NCBI GenBank assembly: GCA_023079485.1
Contig: CM041083.1
Coordinates: forward strand, 155,886,552 to 155,950,551
DNA from: Archilochus colubris
Taxonomy: Eukaryota > Chordata > Aves > Apodiformes > Trochilidae
DNA length: 64,000 bases
Direction: 5' to 3'
The translations under genes and the position numbers were made by a program. This document shows, piece by piece, positions 36,179-46,854 of this stretch. How positions within the stretch are numbered: position 1 is the stretch's first letter; each line of letters starts with the position of its first letter. The notes beneath the pieces were generated by a model. That model had not been told where the DNA came from and did no database searches. It worked only from the letters and a program-made list of their open reading frames with translations.

Positions 36179-36259
36179 ATAATTTCTGCAAGTCAACCAT
36201 TCATTATAATTTTATAGGAGTCGCGTGTCTTAGCATGTTCTCACTGGTAATTCACAGAA

Positions 36260-36642
36260 GCATAGAATCATAGAATATTCTGAGTTGGAAGGGACTCATC
36301 AGGATTTCTGAGTCCAATTCCTTCTCCTGTGTAGGGCACCTCAAAAATCACACCATGTGCCTGAGAGCATCATCCAAACATCCAAACTCTTGAACTCAGG
36401 CAGGCTTGGTTCTGTGACCACTTCCCTGGGGTGCTTGTTCCAGTGCTAAACCACCCACAGGGTGAAAAACCTTTTCCTCTTAAACCTCCCCTAATCCAGA
36501 TTTCTACATTTCACCAAGTCCCATCTTTGGTCACAGGAGTGAAGAAATCCATACCAGACCCATCTCTTCCTCTTGTGAGGAAGCCGTAGATTGCAGTGAG
36601 GTCGTCCCCAGCCTTCTTTTCTCCAAGCTGAACAATACAAGT
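36260..36642 (-). mobile_element. Older CR1 LINE, 3' part of a split copy
   Basis: Minus-oriented CR1 3' end: GCATAGAATCATAGAATATT, 'TGAGTTGGAAGGGACTCATC', to TTCTCCAAGCTGAAC. It is interrupted at AATACAAGT (36634-36642) by a younger CR1. The same element resumes at 37581-37690. Confidence 0.9.
36634..36642 (+). repeat. 9-bp target-site duplication, left copy
   Basis: AATACAAGT here and at 37581-37589 flank the nested young CR1 exactly. Confidence 0.8.
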
Positions 36643-37580
36643 ATTTAAATCATAGAATCATATAATTGGCTGGGTTGGAAGTGATCTCAGAGATCATCAA
36701 GTCCAACCCTTGATCCACTACCACTGCAGTTACCAGACCATGGCACTGGGTGCCACATCCAGTCTCTTTTTAAATATCTCCAGGGATGGAGAATCCACTA
36801 CTTCCTGGGAGGCAGCCCATTCCAATGCTTGATCACCCTCTCGGTAAAGAAATTCTTTCTAATGTCCAACCTAAACCTCCTCTGGCACAACTTAAGACCG
36901 TGCCCTCTTGTCTTGCTGAGAGTTGCCTGGGAAAAGAGACAAACCCCCACCTGGCTACCCCCTCCTTTCAGAGAGCTGTAGAGAGTGACGAGGTCTCCTC
37001 TTCTCCAGGCTGAACAGCCCCAGCTCCCTCAGCCTCTCCTCATAGGATCTATGCTCGAGTCCCTTCACCAGCCTGGTTGCCCTCCTTTGGACCCGCTCCA
37101 GGACCTTGATATTCTTCTAAACTGAAGGGCCCAGAACTGGACACAGTACTTGAGGTGCGGCCTCACCAGTGCTGAGTACAGGGGCAGAATCACTTCCTTG
37201 GACCTGCTGGCAATGCTGTTCCTGATACAGGCCAGGATGCCATTGGCCTTCTTGGCCACCTGAGCACACTGCTGGCTTATGTTCAGCTTCCTGTTGATCA
37301 AGACTCCCAGGTCCCTTTCTGCCTGGCTGCTCTCCAACCACTCTGTCCCCAGCCTGTAGCTCTGCATGGGGTTGTTGTGGCCAAAGTGCAGGACCCGGCA
37401 CTTGGCCGTGTTGAACCTCATCCCATTGGAATCAGCCCAACTCTTCAGTCTGTCCAGGTCCCTCTGCAGAGCCTTCCTGCCTTCCAGCTGATCGACACTT
37501 CCCCCCAGCTTAGTGTCATCTGCAAATTTGCTGATGATGGACTCAATCCCCTCATCTAAATCATCAATATACTAAATAGA
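36643..37580 (-). mobile_element. Young CR1 LINE nested in an older CR1 (938 bp)
   Basis: Minus-oriented, starting at the 3' tail (TAAATCATAGAATCATATAA) and running to the palm-encoding region, where it is 5'-truncated. It has few disruptions and shares its subfamily-specific 3' end (TTGGCTGGGTTGGAAG, 'GCACTGGGTGCCACATCCAG') with 53504-53962. Flanked by the 9-bp duplication AATACAAGT, unusually clean for CR1, which generally leaves short or no duplications. Confidence 0.95.
37065..37575 (-). pseudogene. CR1 ORF2 fragment with intact FADD box (~170 open codons)
   Basis: The minus-strand frame stays open from about 37575 to 37065. It includes [20 protein letters not shown] (catalytic F-A-D-D at 37526-37515), [37 protein letters not shown] and [20 protein letters not shown], the RT palm end, thumb and connection. 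A frameshift near 37090-37070 replaces the expected [13 protein letters not shown] with unrelated residues. The 5' truncation removes most of the RT domain, so the copy is dead, but the conserved catalytic box and low decay point to a late insertion. Confidence 0.88.
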
Positions 37581-37690
37581 AATACAAGTGACTTCAGCCT
37601 CTCCTCCTAAGTCATCCCTTCCAGGCCTCTCACCATCCTTGTGACTCTCCTTTGGATGCTCTCCAATAGCTTGGTGTCTTGCTGTAATAT
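37581..37690 (-). mobile_element. Older CR1 LINE, continuation after the nested insertion
   Basis: Begins with the second AATACAAGT, then the expected continuation of 36642: 'CAGCCTCTCCTCCTAAGTC', 'CTCACCATCCTTGTGACTC', 'TCCTTTGGATGCTCTCCAAT'. Joined to 36260-36633 it reads as one 5'-truncated CR1. Confidence 0.88.
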
Positions 37691-39934
37691 AAACTATTTT
37701 CAAATAAGTAACCTTGATATTAGAGACTACACCCTCCATGTATGGAGTATCTGAAATAATTTGGTCAGAGGAGTGAGCTAGGATAATATGTTGCTACATA
37801 CTGTGACTTTTTGTCCAATTTTACCTTAGATTTTTATTTTTAGCAACACACTATCCAAGCTGTGTGTTAACAGGGATGTTTTGTTCAGGGAGTTCTACTG
37901 AGTGCAGAGACAGTGTGAGCAAACTGTAGACAACATAAATGTACAATAAAGTTATTAAATCTAGAATACACAAAGAATACTAGACTAGTATCTTCATAAG
38001 ATCCCCCCACCCACAGGCACAGAGTCTTTTTTGACCAACCTTCAGTGAGGATGTGAAGAAGGAGGGCTACCCCCTGTTCCAGACTTTTTTGTCCCATTGT
38101 CTTATGCCTTTTCGTGTTAGTACTCTCCTTGAACCCAGAAGAAACTAACAATCCTGTCTGGACATTTGTACGTCTATCTGCACTTTAACCTTTCTCATTT
38201 TGTAAAGTTCAATCTTCTAAACCTTTTCAGAAGATTTCTCACAACTCTGCTATCTCCTCAGAAGTCTGAGTCAAGGTGATTAGGCTGTTCCATATCAGTG
38301 CTAAGGTCTTGGATGACAGGCAGATGAAACCTTAGGGATGGGAGGAAGATTATAGAAGGCATTACAGAGGTAGGAGGTTAAAAAAAAAATACAGAAATGT
38401 CTAAAGGCTATGATATTTCTGCTGTCTGATTTGTTATTCTGTTTGATTTGTAACATAGTTATCCCCAGATTAGCGAATGTTATCACTTCCCTGATTCTGT
38501 TTGCCATTTGTAGTTTAAGTCAGGGAAAGCTGACTACCTGACAAAGGTTAAATAAATAAATAAACAAATATGGGACACTTGATCGGGTTTCTGCATTTGT
38601 GTGCATTTTTTTTTCATGCAGTTCACACAATTTAATGGAGAAGAAAAAGAGAAGCTTCTACAGAACAGAAATGACAGTATTGGTCAAAAGTACTATTTTC
38701 TACTCTCAAAAAAGCAGAAAAACATCAGTCTTCAGCTCACGGGCAGATATCAGTGCATCAGCCCTTACTCAGTGCTTCACATCTGATTATCAAGAAGTGC
38801 TGGAGGCAGAACATTAATTTTGAAAGCACAGACAGTAATAGTCTGATCTCTGGATGAGACCTTATGCAGCTAAAAATAGAAGAACCAAATATGGATGTTC
38901 AAGGAAGATACAAACTGGGAACCAGGGAATAAAAGGCACTATGTACAACTGAGAAACAGTTCATACCAGTCAGGATCCTTAGGGTTGTTTCCAAGGGCCT
39001 AAGCACTCAGGACCCCCATTTTTCCTAGGAGGAGACTGAAAACCTTGGATTTTGGAGACCAGACAGTGACCACAAATCCCAGAGCCTAGTGTCTTAGGCC
39101 CAATTTATTTTCATTTCTTTTAACTGTACTTTGTGCTCTTTCAAAGCATAGATCTTTTCCTGCCCTTCTTAGACCCACCTGTGTAGGAAACCTGAGTCTC
39201 CATGCTCCTTGTCAAAGTGTCTGGTTTCACCCAAGTTATAAATGTCAGTAAATACACCCCTGATATGAGAAAGAAATATGACAGGAAAAAAGTGACACCT
39301 ATTAATTTTACCATTTCAGTAATTGGTTTTTTTGATCTGTAGTGTTGAGCATAGAGATTATTTGAACACATAATTAACTGTTACTTTTTCTATCAATTTT
39401 TTCTTATTTGATTAAAAAAAAATCTTTCCTACAAATCTGAGGAAGTTGAAAAGGGTATCAAATAATTTTTTTAAGGCAAGTATGAATGAAATGTTAGAAA
39501 AATACTGAGGATTCAGTATAAATCATCTTTCAGAAAACCAAATGCATTTAAAAGCATCAACAGCATTTTTATGATATTTACTGGGATTGCTACTTAATAT
39601 TGTTGGTTAGAATGTTTAATTGAATGAAATAATGAAAAGTTTATGAACGCTATATGAGCATCAATTTGGTAAGAATTTATTAGAAAATTAGCATTAATTT
39701 GCATTTGTGGTCTGGCTCAAATTCTTGAAGTTAAAACCAGAAGAAGAATAATACATACATACAAACATTAGCAAATCAATAGTTTTACTCATTGTTCAGC
39801 GCTCATACAAGCAGCAGTGATTAAATTCTATCTTGTGGAGTGGAATAGTAAAACCTACAAGGGGTAGAAATAGTTATGAAAAGGGCATAGCAGAATGCTT
39901 AGAGTATTTAAAGAAAAATGTTCCCATCTATACT
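37691..39934. other. Unannotated sequence
   Basis: No recognisable repeat or gene. The block 38960-39110 is less AT-rich, and its origin is unknown. Confidence 0.35.
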
Positions 39935-40345
39935 GTCCTGATCTAAGCAAGGATAGAACCAATTTTCTTTCTAGTAATTTTACTTTGCAGTTAATTCTCT
40001 TCTAAGTAGCTGCACATGCTGAAATTAATGGTATGTTTCTCAGTATCTTCTAGGAGAGACAATGCTCAGTGTTTACAGTTACTGTTAGAGAATGGAATGC
40101 AGAACCAAGGCCACTGGTCCATTCTAAAAAGCATCTTATGCTATGGGAAAAAAAAAAAAAAAAAAAAAAAAGAGTAAAGGGATTACACCTTTGGCCCTCC
40201 TCTGGGGCTGAGAGATCCAGACCAAATGAAGTATTCAGCCCCATGCACACCATAGTATAACTCTGAGGAATCATGGGGCTTAGGATCTTCATCCATGGTC
40301 AGTGTCCTGGAAGGATTCTGTCAATTCATCTGCCTTTTTGTCATC
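39935..40345 (+). mobile_element. LTR-A copy 2 (inverted relative to the others)
   Basis: This is the reverse-complement relative of 838-1335: 'TAAGTAGCTGCACATGCTG', 'AGAATGGAATGCAGAACCA', 'AGCATCTTATGCTATGG', a degenerate TATA-like TATAACTCTGAGGAATC at about 40255, and 'TCCTGGAAGGATTCTGTC'. A pure A24 run (40148-40171) lies within the U3-like part. Homology to copy 3 fades near 40345. Confidence 0.6.
40148..40171 (+). repeat. A24 homopolymer inside LTR-A
   Basis: Twenty-four consecutive A. The other LTR-A copies have only a few A at the corresponding place, so it expanded after insertion or marks a length-error-prone site. Confidence 0.9.
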
Positions 40346-41334
40346 ATTAAACAGTGACACATATTTCTCTTCATTCCTTGAAACACTGACAATGAGAGTG
40401 ATTTCTCATATTTTCAGACACCTCGATGTTTGAGAGGGTTTGCTTTTAAAGACTTGGTTTGGGCACTTATCTTGAATTGGCAATATTAGTAAATTACAAC
40501 CCATTTGTATTCTTCTGGCTGCATATATACTGTCAAAAAGGAGCTACCTGTTCTGTACCTACTGCCCTGTCTGATCTGCTGCTCTTGCTGCCAACCTTTC
40601 TTTCTTAGGTAAGTAAGGTTTTTGAGGACAAAATCATGACAGGAAAGTGCTTCTCCGAAGGCTCTTACTCTAATATCTCAGCACTTTTGAATGAATGACA
40701 GATCCTGTATCATTCTGCAAAAGAAATTTAAGCAGCTACTTAACATCCTTGTCCTTATCAGATTTATGAAAAAAAAAAAATCTTTCAGAACCACAGATCT
40801 GTAATAGGCACCCTGATTTTCCAGTCCTGGCTCAGGAGTCAATCTGTATGCAACTAACTGCATACAGTGGTGCACATGTACTACAAGATTATAACTAAAA
40901 AATCTCTAATGTTATGGCTGTAAATATTCAAATTGTTTTTTAAAGGCTAAAAAGTATAACAAAGAGTTTTATGGAAAGGGTAATGCTTTCAACTTAAAAT
41001 ATATGTATTCCTAGAGATAGGGGCTACATTTATAATAGTTTTTAAGCATCGTATATTTAATTCATGGGCAAAGATGAAGAGTTTGTTTTTTATTAATGTG
41101 TTACTGAAAACAAAACAGAAAGAGTAGAGAACAAAACAAGATCTTGAAAACATTTAAGTGCTAGGGTAAAGTTATTTAAGACTCTTCAGTAATATTAAAT
41201 CTGAATGGCTATTATCTCAGTATTCTTGGAATAAAACCAGGTGAGTAAATACGTTTGCATATCTATACTCCAGAAAATATTATGTTTACCTTTCCTAGAA
41301 TGTTTTCAACAAGTTCACATACAGAAAAAAATCC
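40346..41334. other. Unannotated sequence with a recursive-splice-like motif
   Basis: Apart from the motif at 40589-40617, no feature is recognised. Part of 40346-40680 might be the internal leader of the LTR-A retrovirus, which I cannot confirm. Confidence 0.35.
40589..40617 (+). promoter_or_regulatory. Candidate recursive (zero-exon) splice site
   Basis: A pyrimidine-rich run (ACCTTTCTTTCTTAG) directly abuts GTAAGTAAG, giving the juxtaposed 3'/5' splice motif YYYYAG|GTAAGT with AG at 40607-40608. Such sites are known in very long introns. It could instead be chance or a retroviral splice signal. Confidence 0.3.
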
Positions 41335-41610
41335 TGGGGACTGGTAAAATGCTGGAGGTCTGCCCTGCTCATCAGAGGGACCTAGGCAAAGTGCAAAAAT
41401 CAGTCAACAGGAACCTCATCATAAAGTTCAACAAGAGCAAATGCGAAGACCTTCGAATAGTACAGAATAATTGCAGACACAGGCTGACCACCAACTATCT
41501 AAAAACAGCCTTGCAAACAAGAGCCTGGAAGTCCTAACAGACATGATGAACATGTCAAGTGATGTGCAAAAATGTACAGCCATGTGCAGAGCCCTGCAAT
41601 AATTAATTGA
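41335..41610 (+). mobile_element. Degraded CR1 LINE fragment
   Basis: Plus-oriented and old: GTCAACAGGAACCTCATCAT, 'AAGTTCAACAAGAGCAAATG', 'AATAATTGCAGACACAGGCTG' and 'TGGAAGTCCTAACAGACATG' follow the order of the CR1 segment after FADD. One reading gives KFNKSKCEDLR, the usual FNKxKCKVLH block. Confidence 0.7.
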
Positions 41611-41844
41611 CTTATAACTGCCCTGACAAACTGGACATTGTGCTCTGATGGGGTCCTCCTTTGATAATCCATCTGGACACTGTTCTTCCTAGGAGAGCTC
41701 CTCATTTGGTAGCCACCTTGATAAATGAGACAATGTCCTCATTTATTAAGGAATGGTGGCTAGCAAGAGGAGCTCTGTGGAGATGTAGTGCCACCTTGCA
41801 AAAGACCATTTTCCTGTTTAAGGATAAAGCACGTGCATGTAAAT
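41611..41844. other. Unannotated sequence
   Basis: No feature recognised. A short local duplication of GAGAGCTCCTCATTT/GAGGAGCTCTG-like words is present. Confidence 0.3.
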
Positions 41845-42360
41845 AAGGGTCATTGCTCAGTCAACCTGGCTGGGGAGGGTCAAGTGACGAGTGGACCCTC
41901 ATGTCCTGCTGACTCATTTCCAGAAAATTCTTGAACCCTACATTGAATCTGTGCAAAGTAGGCTGAACCTCAGCCAGGAGAGGTGAAGCCTGCTAACATG
42001 AAATAGGCATACTCTGAACCTGAGTGCATGCACCCATCACCCAAGGATAGCAACATCATGCCTAGATTGTCACTGGATCCAAGGGTAGCTTTTTCTATTC
42101 CCTTTTTCATTATCTTTTTTTATCTCTATCTCTCTCTGTTTCTAACCTTATTCTTGGCATGTAAAGTTACCATTGTTTGTAATTTTTCTAAGTTCTGTTG
42201 GTTGTAACCTGTTTTGAGAGTAAGATTTTATTAAGTTCTGCTAATTTTAATGGTAGTGTGGCATCTGTTTGGCAAGTTTAATAATTTTATGCAATTTTAA
42301 TTAAAGTTATATTTTATATAAACCTCCTGGGTAACGGTCTTACTCTTGGAGTACCATACA
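41845..42360 (+). mobile_element. Probable endogenous retrovirus LTR (3' part best preserved)
   Basis: The 3' half has a pyrimidine-rich block (42090-42140), then 'CATTGTTTGTAATTTTTC', TTCTGTTGGTTGTAACCTG, 'GTTTGGCAAGTTTAATAAT', TTATATAAACCTCCTGGGTA and a possible end at CATACA (42360). From memory this resembles the R/U5 end of bird ERV LTRs, but nothing else in the window matches it. No duplication is visible and the left edge is a guess. Confidence 0.42.
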
Positions 42361-42848
42361 AAGAATTCAAGAGGTTAATCTCACTAAATGGATTGTTAAA
42401 AGATAGCTTTTATTTCCTTCTTCTGAATCTCAGACATCTATTTTCATATAAAATATTTCAGGGAATTTCCAGTAACACTGTTAATTATGAGAGTAGATGA
42501 GCTGTGTTGAAAATATATTAAATTACAATTCTAAAAATGAGAGTTTAAAAAAATGGAAAAAAAAAAAAGAAAGAGAAAGAAATAAACAATGAACTTGTCA
42601 GCTTTACATCTATTTTCCATTCTGACCATTTACCTCATCACTAGTATATCTTTGACACTTTTGAAAACATATTAATAAGTTCTAATATATCTAAGTTCTG
42701 TCAGTTCTAATATATTTTGTTCTTTATTGAAGGAGCTAGTCATAATTGTCCTTTCTTATTTTGGGACAAATAGTTTCATTTATTCAAAGTACTTGTTGTC
42801 ATTTTCCTGTTTAAGTCATTATCAAGCCACAAAGTATATCTCTGAATT
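42361..42848. other. AT-rich unannotated sequence
   Basis: A-rich run near 42548-42583. Nothing else recognised. Confidence 0.4.
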
Positions 42849-43022
42849 TCATAGATCGCAGAAACACAGAAACACAGAAAGGCTCAGGTTGGAAAAAACC
42901 TTAAAGATCATTGAATTCCAACCCCCACTGAATGGACAGGGACACCTCCCTCTAGACAATATTGTTCAAAATCTCATTCAACCTCTCCTTGAACACTTCC
43001 AGGAATGTTACAGGCATCCACC
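42849..43022 (-). mobile_element. Short CR1 LINE 3' end
   Basis: 'TCATAGATCGCAGAAACACAG', GGTTGGAAAAAACCTTAAAG, 'CATTCAACCTCTCCTTGAAC', 'ACTTCCAGGAATGTTACAGG'. The terminal motif carries a duplicated AACACAGA unit. Confidence 0.9.
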
Positions 43023-44062
43023 CGTAAGAAGTTGTTTATTTAAGAAGTAGTTGCAAATTAACCTTTCTGAATGACTATCTGACCCTGTGAAATAAAAGCA
43101 CAAAATCCAAAATAAGACTCTTTTTAAAAAATTAGTTTATTATTTGATAAGGAGGTGGGGATAAAACAGTAACCAAAATATTGCAAAATATTTTATTATA
43201 TCATGAAAGCATGTTTTATGTGTGCTGCACACTTCCTCTGTTGACAAAGCCTGCCAGTTTTCAGACATGGAAAAGGTAATTTCATTTTGTAGAGAAACAT
43301 TCTTCTTTTGCATTGATGTACTATAAAACTGATAGAAGATAACTTTTAAATTATAGACAGTTTCAAATTAATGTATTCAGGTGTAAAATAATTTTATTTA
43401 AGTAAAGCGTGCATGCTTTTTAAAAATTCAGAAAAACATTTTATGCCTTCAGGTACAAACACTTTGTGCTGATGCTTCACAGAGTAATAGTCAATAATAT
43501 CTTTTTTCTATTTTTCCAGGCAGGAGAGTGGAAATATATTAAAACGTGAGTATGTGCTTTCTTTCTTAAAGGACACCTGAAGTAATTCTCTTTTGCTGCG
43601 CAATCAGGCATGGAGGAGGAACTAAAAACAAAGAAACAAAAAAGTGAGCAAAACTCATCCTGAAACACATATTTATAAAATACTGCTTTTGACAATCTCT
43701 TGTTGATATATGCTTACCTAAGTAGTAATATAGAAGTTATATACAGAAATATAGAAGTTATAAACTTATAGTGCATTCTAGTTTAATGAAGTGAGTTAAG
43801 GACAGATGATGTTTTAGTATTGGAAGATTAATCACTTTTAAAGGCTGGGAGAAAGTAGAAACAATTGAAGATATATTTCATTTTCAGGAGAGCTGTGGCA
43901 GTGTATCTTTGAGAGGCATTTATATTTAAAATTATGCAGGAAGGAAGACTGGATATCCCAAATGTTTACAAGGACCACAGCACAAGTTTATGAGTTCTTA
44001 TAAACACAGGTGAAAAACTTCAACTCTGTATTAGACTAGAATATCAGAGGAAAAGACAGCTT

Positions 44063-44100
44063 CAAGCATAAGTGAAATATGCAAGCAAAAGTGAAATATG
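44063..44100 (+). repeat. 19-bp tandem duplication
   Basis: CAAGCATAAGTGAAATATG is followed directly by the same unit with one base changed. Confidence 0.9.
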
Positions 44101-44239
44101 ATATTAGGGAAACTTGAGGCCATGTAGCACAATTTGGATCAGTTCTGAGAGCAGGTTTCTGCAGAATTACATTGTTCATGCTTGGGTTTGGCTATACTGA
44201 AACAAGTCAGTGATCCTTAAGTGGAGCAGTTGAGGACAT

Positions 44240-44284
44240 TATTTAAGTATGTGCTATTTAAGTATTTGCTATTTAAGTATGTGC
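44240..44284 (+). repeat. 15-bp tandem repeat, three copies
   Basis: TATTTAAGTATGTGC occurs three times in tandem with one substitution (ATTTGC) in the second unit. Confidence 0.9.
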
Positions 44285-44675
44285 ATATATGTTTATAAAT
44301 GCAAAGGTATAGAACTAGGCTAAGATACAGCTGTTTTCTCTCTTTCCTCAAGGCCTGGTTAAATGTTTAGAGTCACAAAAGTTATGTTCTTAGTCTTCAC
44401 CTTGTCTTCAAAGATACATGTAGAAGCATTTTTTTACTTACAGTTGATTCTTGCTTTTTTTTTAAATCCTGGTAAATTTGCTAAGTGAAGGTGTTCAAAA
44501 CCACTCAGCAGATTGCTTCACATCACACGGCTTTTAACTTGTTTGTCTTAAACACAAAACATACATAGCTGTTAATATTTCTGACTCATTTCTTTGCCTC
44601 TTAGAATTATTATCCTTTGCAAGACAACATCAAGACGACTAATTTTAACTGGATGTCAGCCTGAAAAACTGAGCT

Positions 44676-44710
44676 ACTGAATTATAGGTTTCACACACCT
44701 ATAATTCAGT
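44676..44710. repeat. Perfect 14-bp inverted repeat (hairpin)
   Basis: ACTGAATTATAGGT (44676-44689), a 7-nt spacer, then ACCTATAATTCAGT (44697-44710). It lies 40 bp before a CR1 3' end. No T-run follows to suggest a terminator. Confidence 0.88.
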
Positions 44711-44750
44711 TGACACAGGTCTGTGTCATGACATCAATCAAACTTTACAA

Positions 44751-45172
44751 TCATAGAATCATAGAATGGCTTAGGTTAGAGGGGACCTTAAAGATCTCAA
44801 CACTGCCAAATCCTTCGCCTCAGGGCTACTTTCAATCCATTCTCTCAGCCTGTAATTCTGCTTGGGATTGCCCCAACCCAGGTGCAGTACCTCGCACTTG
44901 ACCTTGTTGAACTTCATGGAGCTTGCAGAGTCCTACCTCTCAATCTGTCTAAGTCCCTCTAGATGTCTTTCTTTCCCTCTGTGTTGACTGCACCACAAAG
45001 CTCGGTGTTGCCAGTAGACTTTCTGAGGGTACATTCTATTCCACTGTCCATGCCACTGAAAAAGATATTAAACAGCATTGGTCCCAATACCCCTCACCAC
45101 TGATCTCTACTTGGACATTGGGTAGTTGACCACAACTCTTTGATTACAACCATCTAGCCAGTCCCTGTTATA
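44751..45172 (-). mobile_element. CR1 LINE with an internal deletion
   Basis: Minus-oriented. The terminal 3' ~50 bp (TCATAGAATCATAGAATGGC, GGTTAGAGGGGACCTTAAAG) jump straight to the RT region (CTACTTTCAATCCATTCTC, 'GGTGCAGTACCTCGCACTTG', to 'ATCTAGCCAGTCCCTGTTAT'). About 600-700 bp expected between are missing. Confidence 0.9.
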
Positions 45173-45520
45173 TATGGTTATCTATGAAACTATAAAAAGT
45201 ATAGTTGTAACAGTCATATAATAGCATGCATTATTTTGTCTCAGTGGAAACTTTTCATCTCTATCTGAGAGGGAAGAAACAGCTGACAAATTCAAAACCA
45301 CCATTATCCCTTCAAAATCAAGAACAATACATTGTGCACAATCAGCTGTCTTGGAAAAAATTGCCCATTTGCTCAAAAGCTGATGAAATACTCATTCCTC
45401 AATATACCAGCTGGGAAGTCAGAAAGGCCCTAAGCACTGCCAGCTAGGCAATGCCACAAAGCTCAACTCCCCTTTCACAATAACTGGGAATATGTGATGT
45501 AATGAACTATTAAAATCACA

Positions 45521-45540
45521 AATCGAATCATAGAATCATA
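45521..45540 (-). mobile_element. Minimal CR1 3' tail
   Basis: AATCGAATCATAGAATCATA matches only the last CR1 bases. It is either an extremely truncated insertion or chance. Confidence 0.4.
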
Positions 45541-46640
45541 CTTATGCAGAAGCCTCACAAAACACTGTCCTTGACATGAGCAGACAGCTTAGGATACTCA
45601 GCTAATAAACTCATAGTGTCTATGGAATCTATTTAGCACACTGGGGGCTTCCCAAACAATTAAAGCTTATAACTGAACTTTAGCAAGGCATTTACAGCAA
45701 GTGAATAACCTCCTTGTGGTCCAGTTACACTGTTATCTGACAGTATCTTGTGTATTGACAGCTGTGCAGCAAGCTGAAATCACTGAAATTTTGGCAAAAC
45801 AAGTGTTCAAGCTGTTATGGTAGATGAGCAAATTAGAATGATGAGTCAATAACTCCTCTGCAGTCTGATTTCTGTTGGATGTTGGCATAATAAAAAAAAT
45901 TGTTCAATTTTCATAATATACTTTGAAAGTTAGCATGATGTAGTCTCCTTTGCTATTTAAAGTGCAAGCTGCTAGAATGATTCACAGAAAAAAAATCCAT
46001 CAACTGACACAGAGGCAGAACTTCTAGTAGATTGCATAACTTTTCCTTCTATGCACAGGTTTTCAGATGTGCAGAATTGTTTACAACTATTGGAAGATAA
46101 CTATATTTAGAACAGAGACAATAGTTTAGCTTCGGCCTTTGTAGTGGTGGGTTTGGACAAATCTTTCATATTAGATTCTCCATCTTATTAGGACTATGAG
46201 CAACTACTTGAGTCCTCCTTTACTGAGAAAATTACAAGTGAAAAAGGGAAAAACATTGGAGAAAGGGAGAGAGTTTCAAGAGATTTACTCCTTCAAGTTT
46301 TCACCACAATCATGATGAGATTGGGGGATTCATTGACTCACAGAATTTGAGAACTCTGGAACCCCCAAATCACCGTAGGTAGGACTTTTCTTTTTGTTTT
46401 ATGCTGCATTGAATTGCTGTGTGTTAATTCTGGAACAAATATGTCAGTCTGTAATATCAAAGGCAAAATGCTCATTGTCATAATAAATTAAATAGAATTA
46501 TATGAATATTAACCTTAACTCAGGATAAGAAACAAAAGAAACTTTCATTGTATACTATCTGTCAGCTTGCAGATCAATGAAAGAAAAAAGAATGCATTTG
46601 AATTTAATAATTTATAAATCTCATCCCTTTAAGAGATCTG

Positions 46641-46688
46641 TTTTTTTTTTTTTGTTTTGTTTTGTTTTGGTTTGGTTTGGTTTTTTTT
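46641..46688 (+). repeat. T-rich (TTTTG/TTTGG)n simple repeat
   Basis: A T13 run, then TTTTG and GGTTT units, then T8. Confidence 0.9.
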
Positions 46689-46854
46689 ATGATGTGTGTA
46701 CAGTAAACACTGAATTTCCATAAATATTATGTTACCATGACAATAAAACCTGAGAAGTCTGTAAATCTTGACATTTCATGTTGTCAGGAATGTCTATAAA
46801 CATTGTCCACATCTTAACTTTTGCAGGCTGCATTTAACAGATTACTGAAAAAAA

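Larger units (their letters stand above)
33630..36259. other. AT-rich stretch, nothing recognised apart from simple repeats
   Basis: Contains (TTTTG)n at 33852-33884 and an A/C-rich tract at 36063-36178. No coding-like frame or CR1. Confidence 0.45.
43023..44750. other. Unannotated sequence with a cluster of short tandem duplications
   Basis: Short repeats at 43727-43762, 44063-44100 and 44240-44284 and a perfect hairpin at 44676-44710. No gene or transposon recognised. Confidence 0.45.
45173..46854. other. AT-rich unannotated sequence
   Basis: Includes a 16-20 bp isolated CR1-like terminus at 45521-45540 and a T/G-rich simple repeat at 46641-46688. Nothing else recognised. Confidence 0.4.

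Noticed and set aside
43700..43722. Second recursive-splice-like motif on the minus strand (AGGTAAGC)
   Set aside because: The preceding bases are not pyrimidine-rich enough and the donor deviates from GTAAGT.
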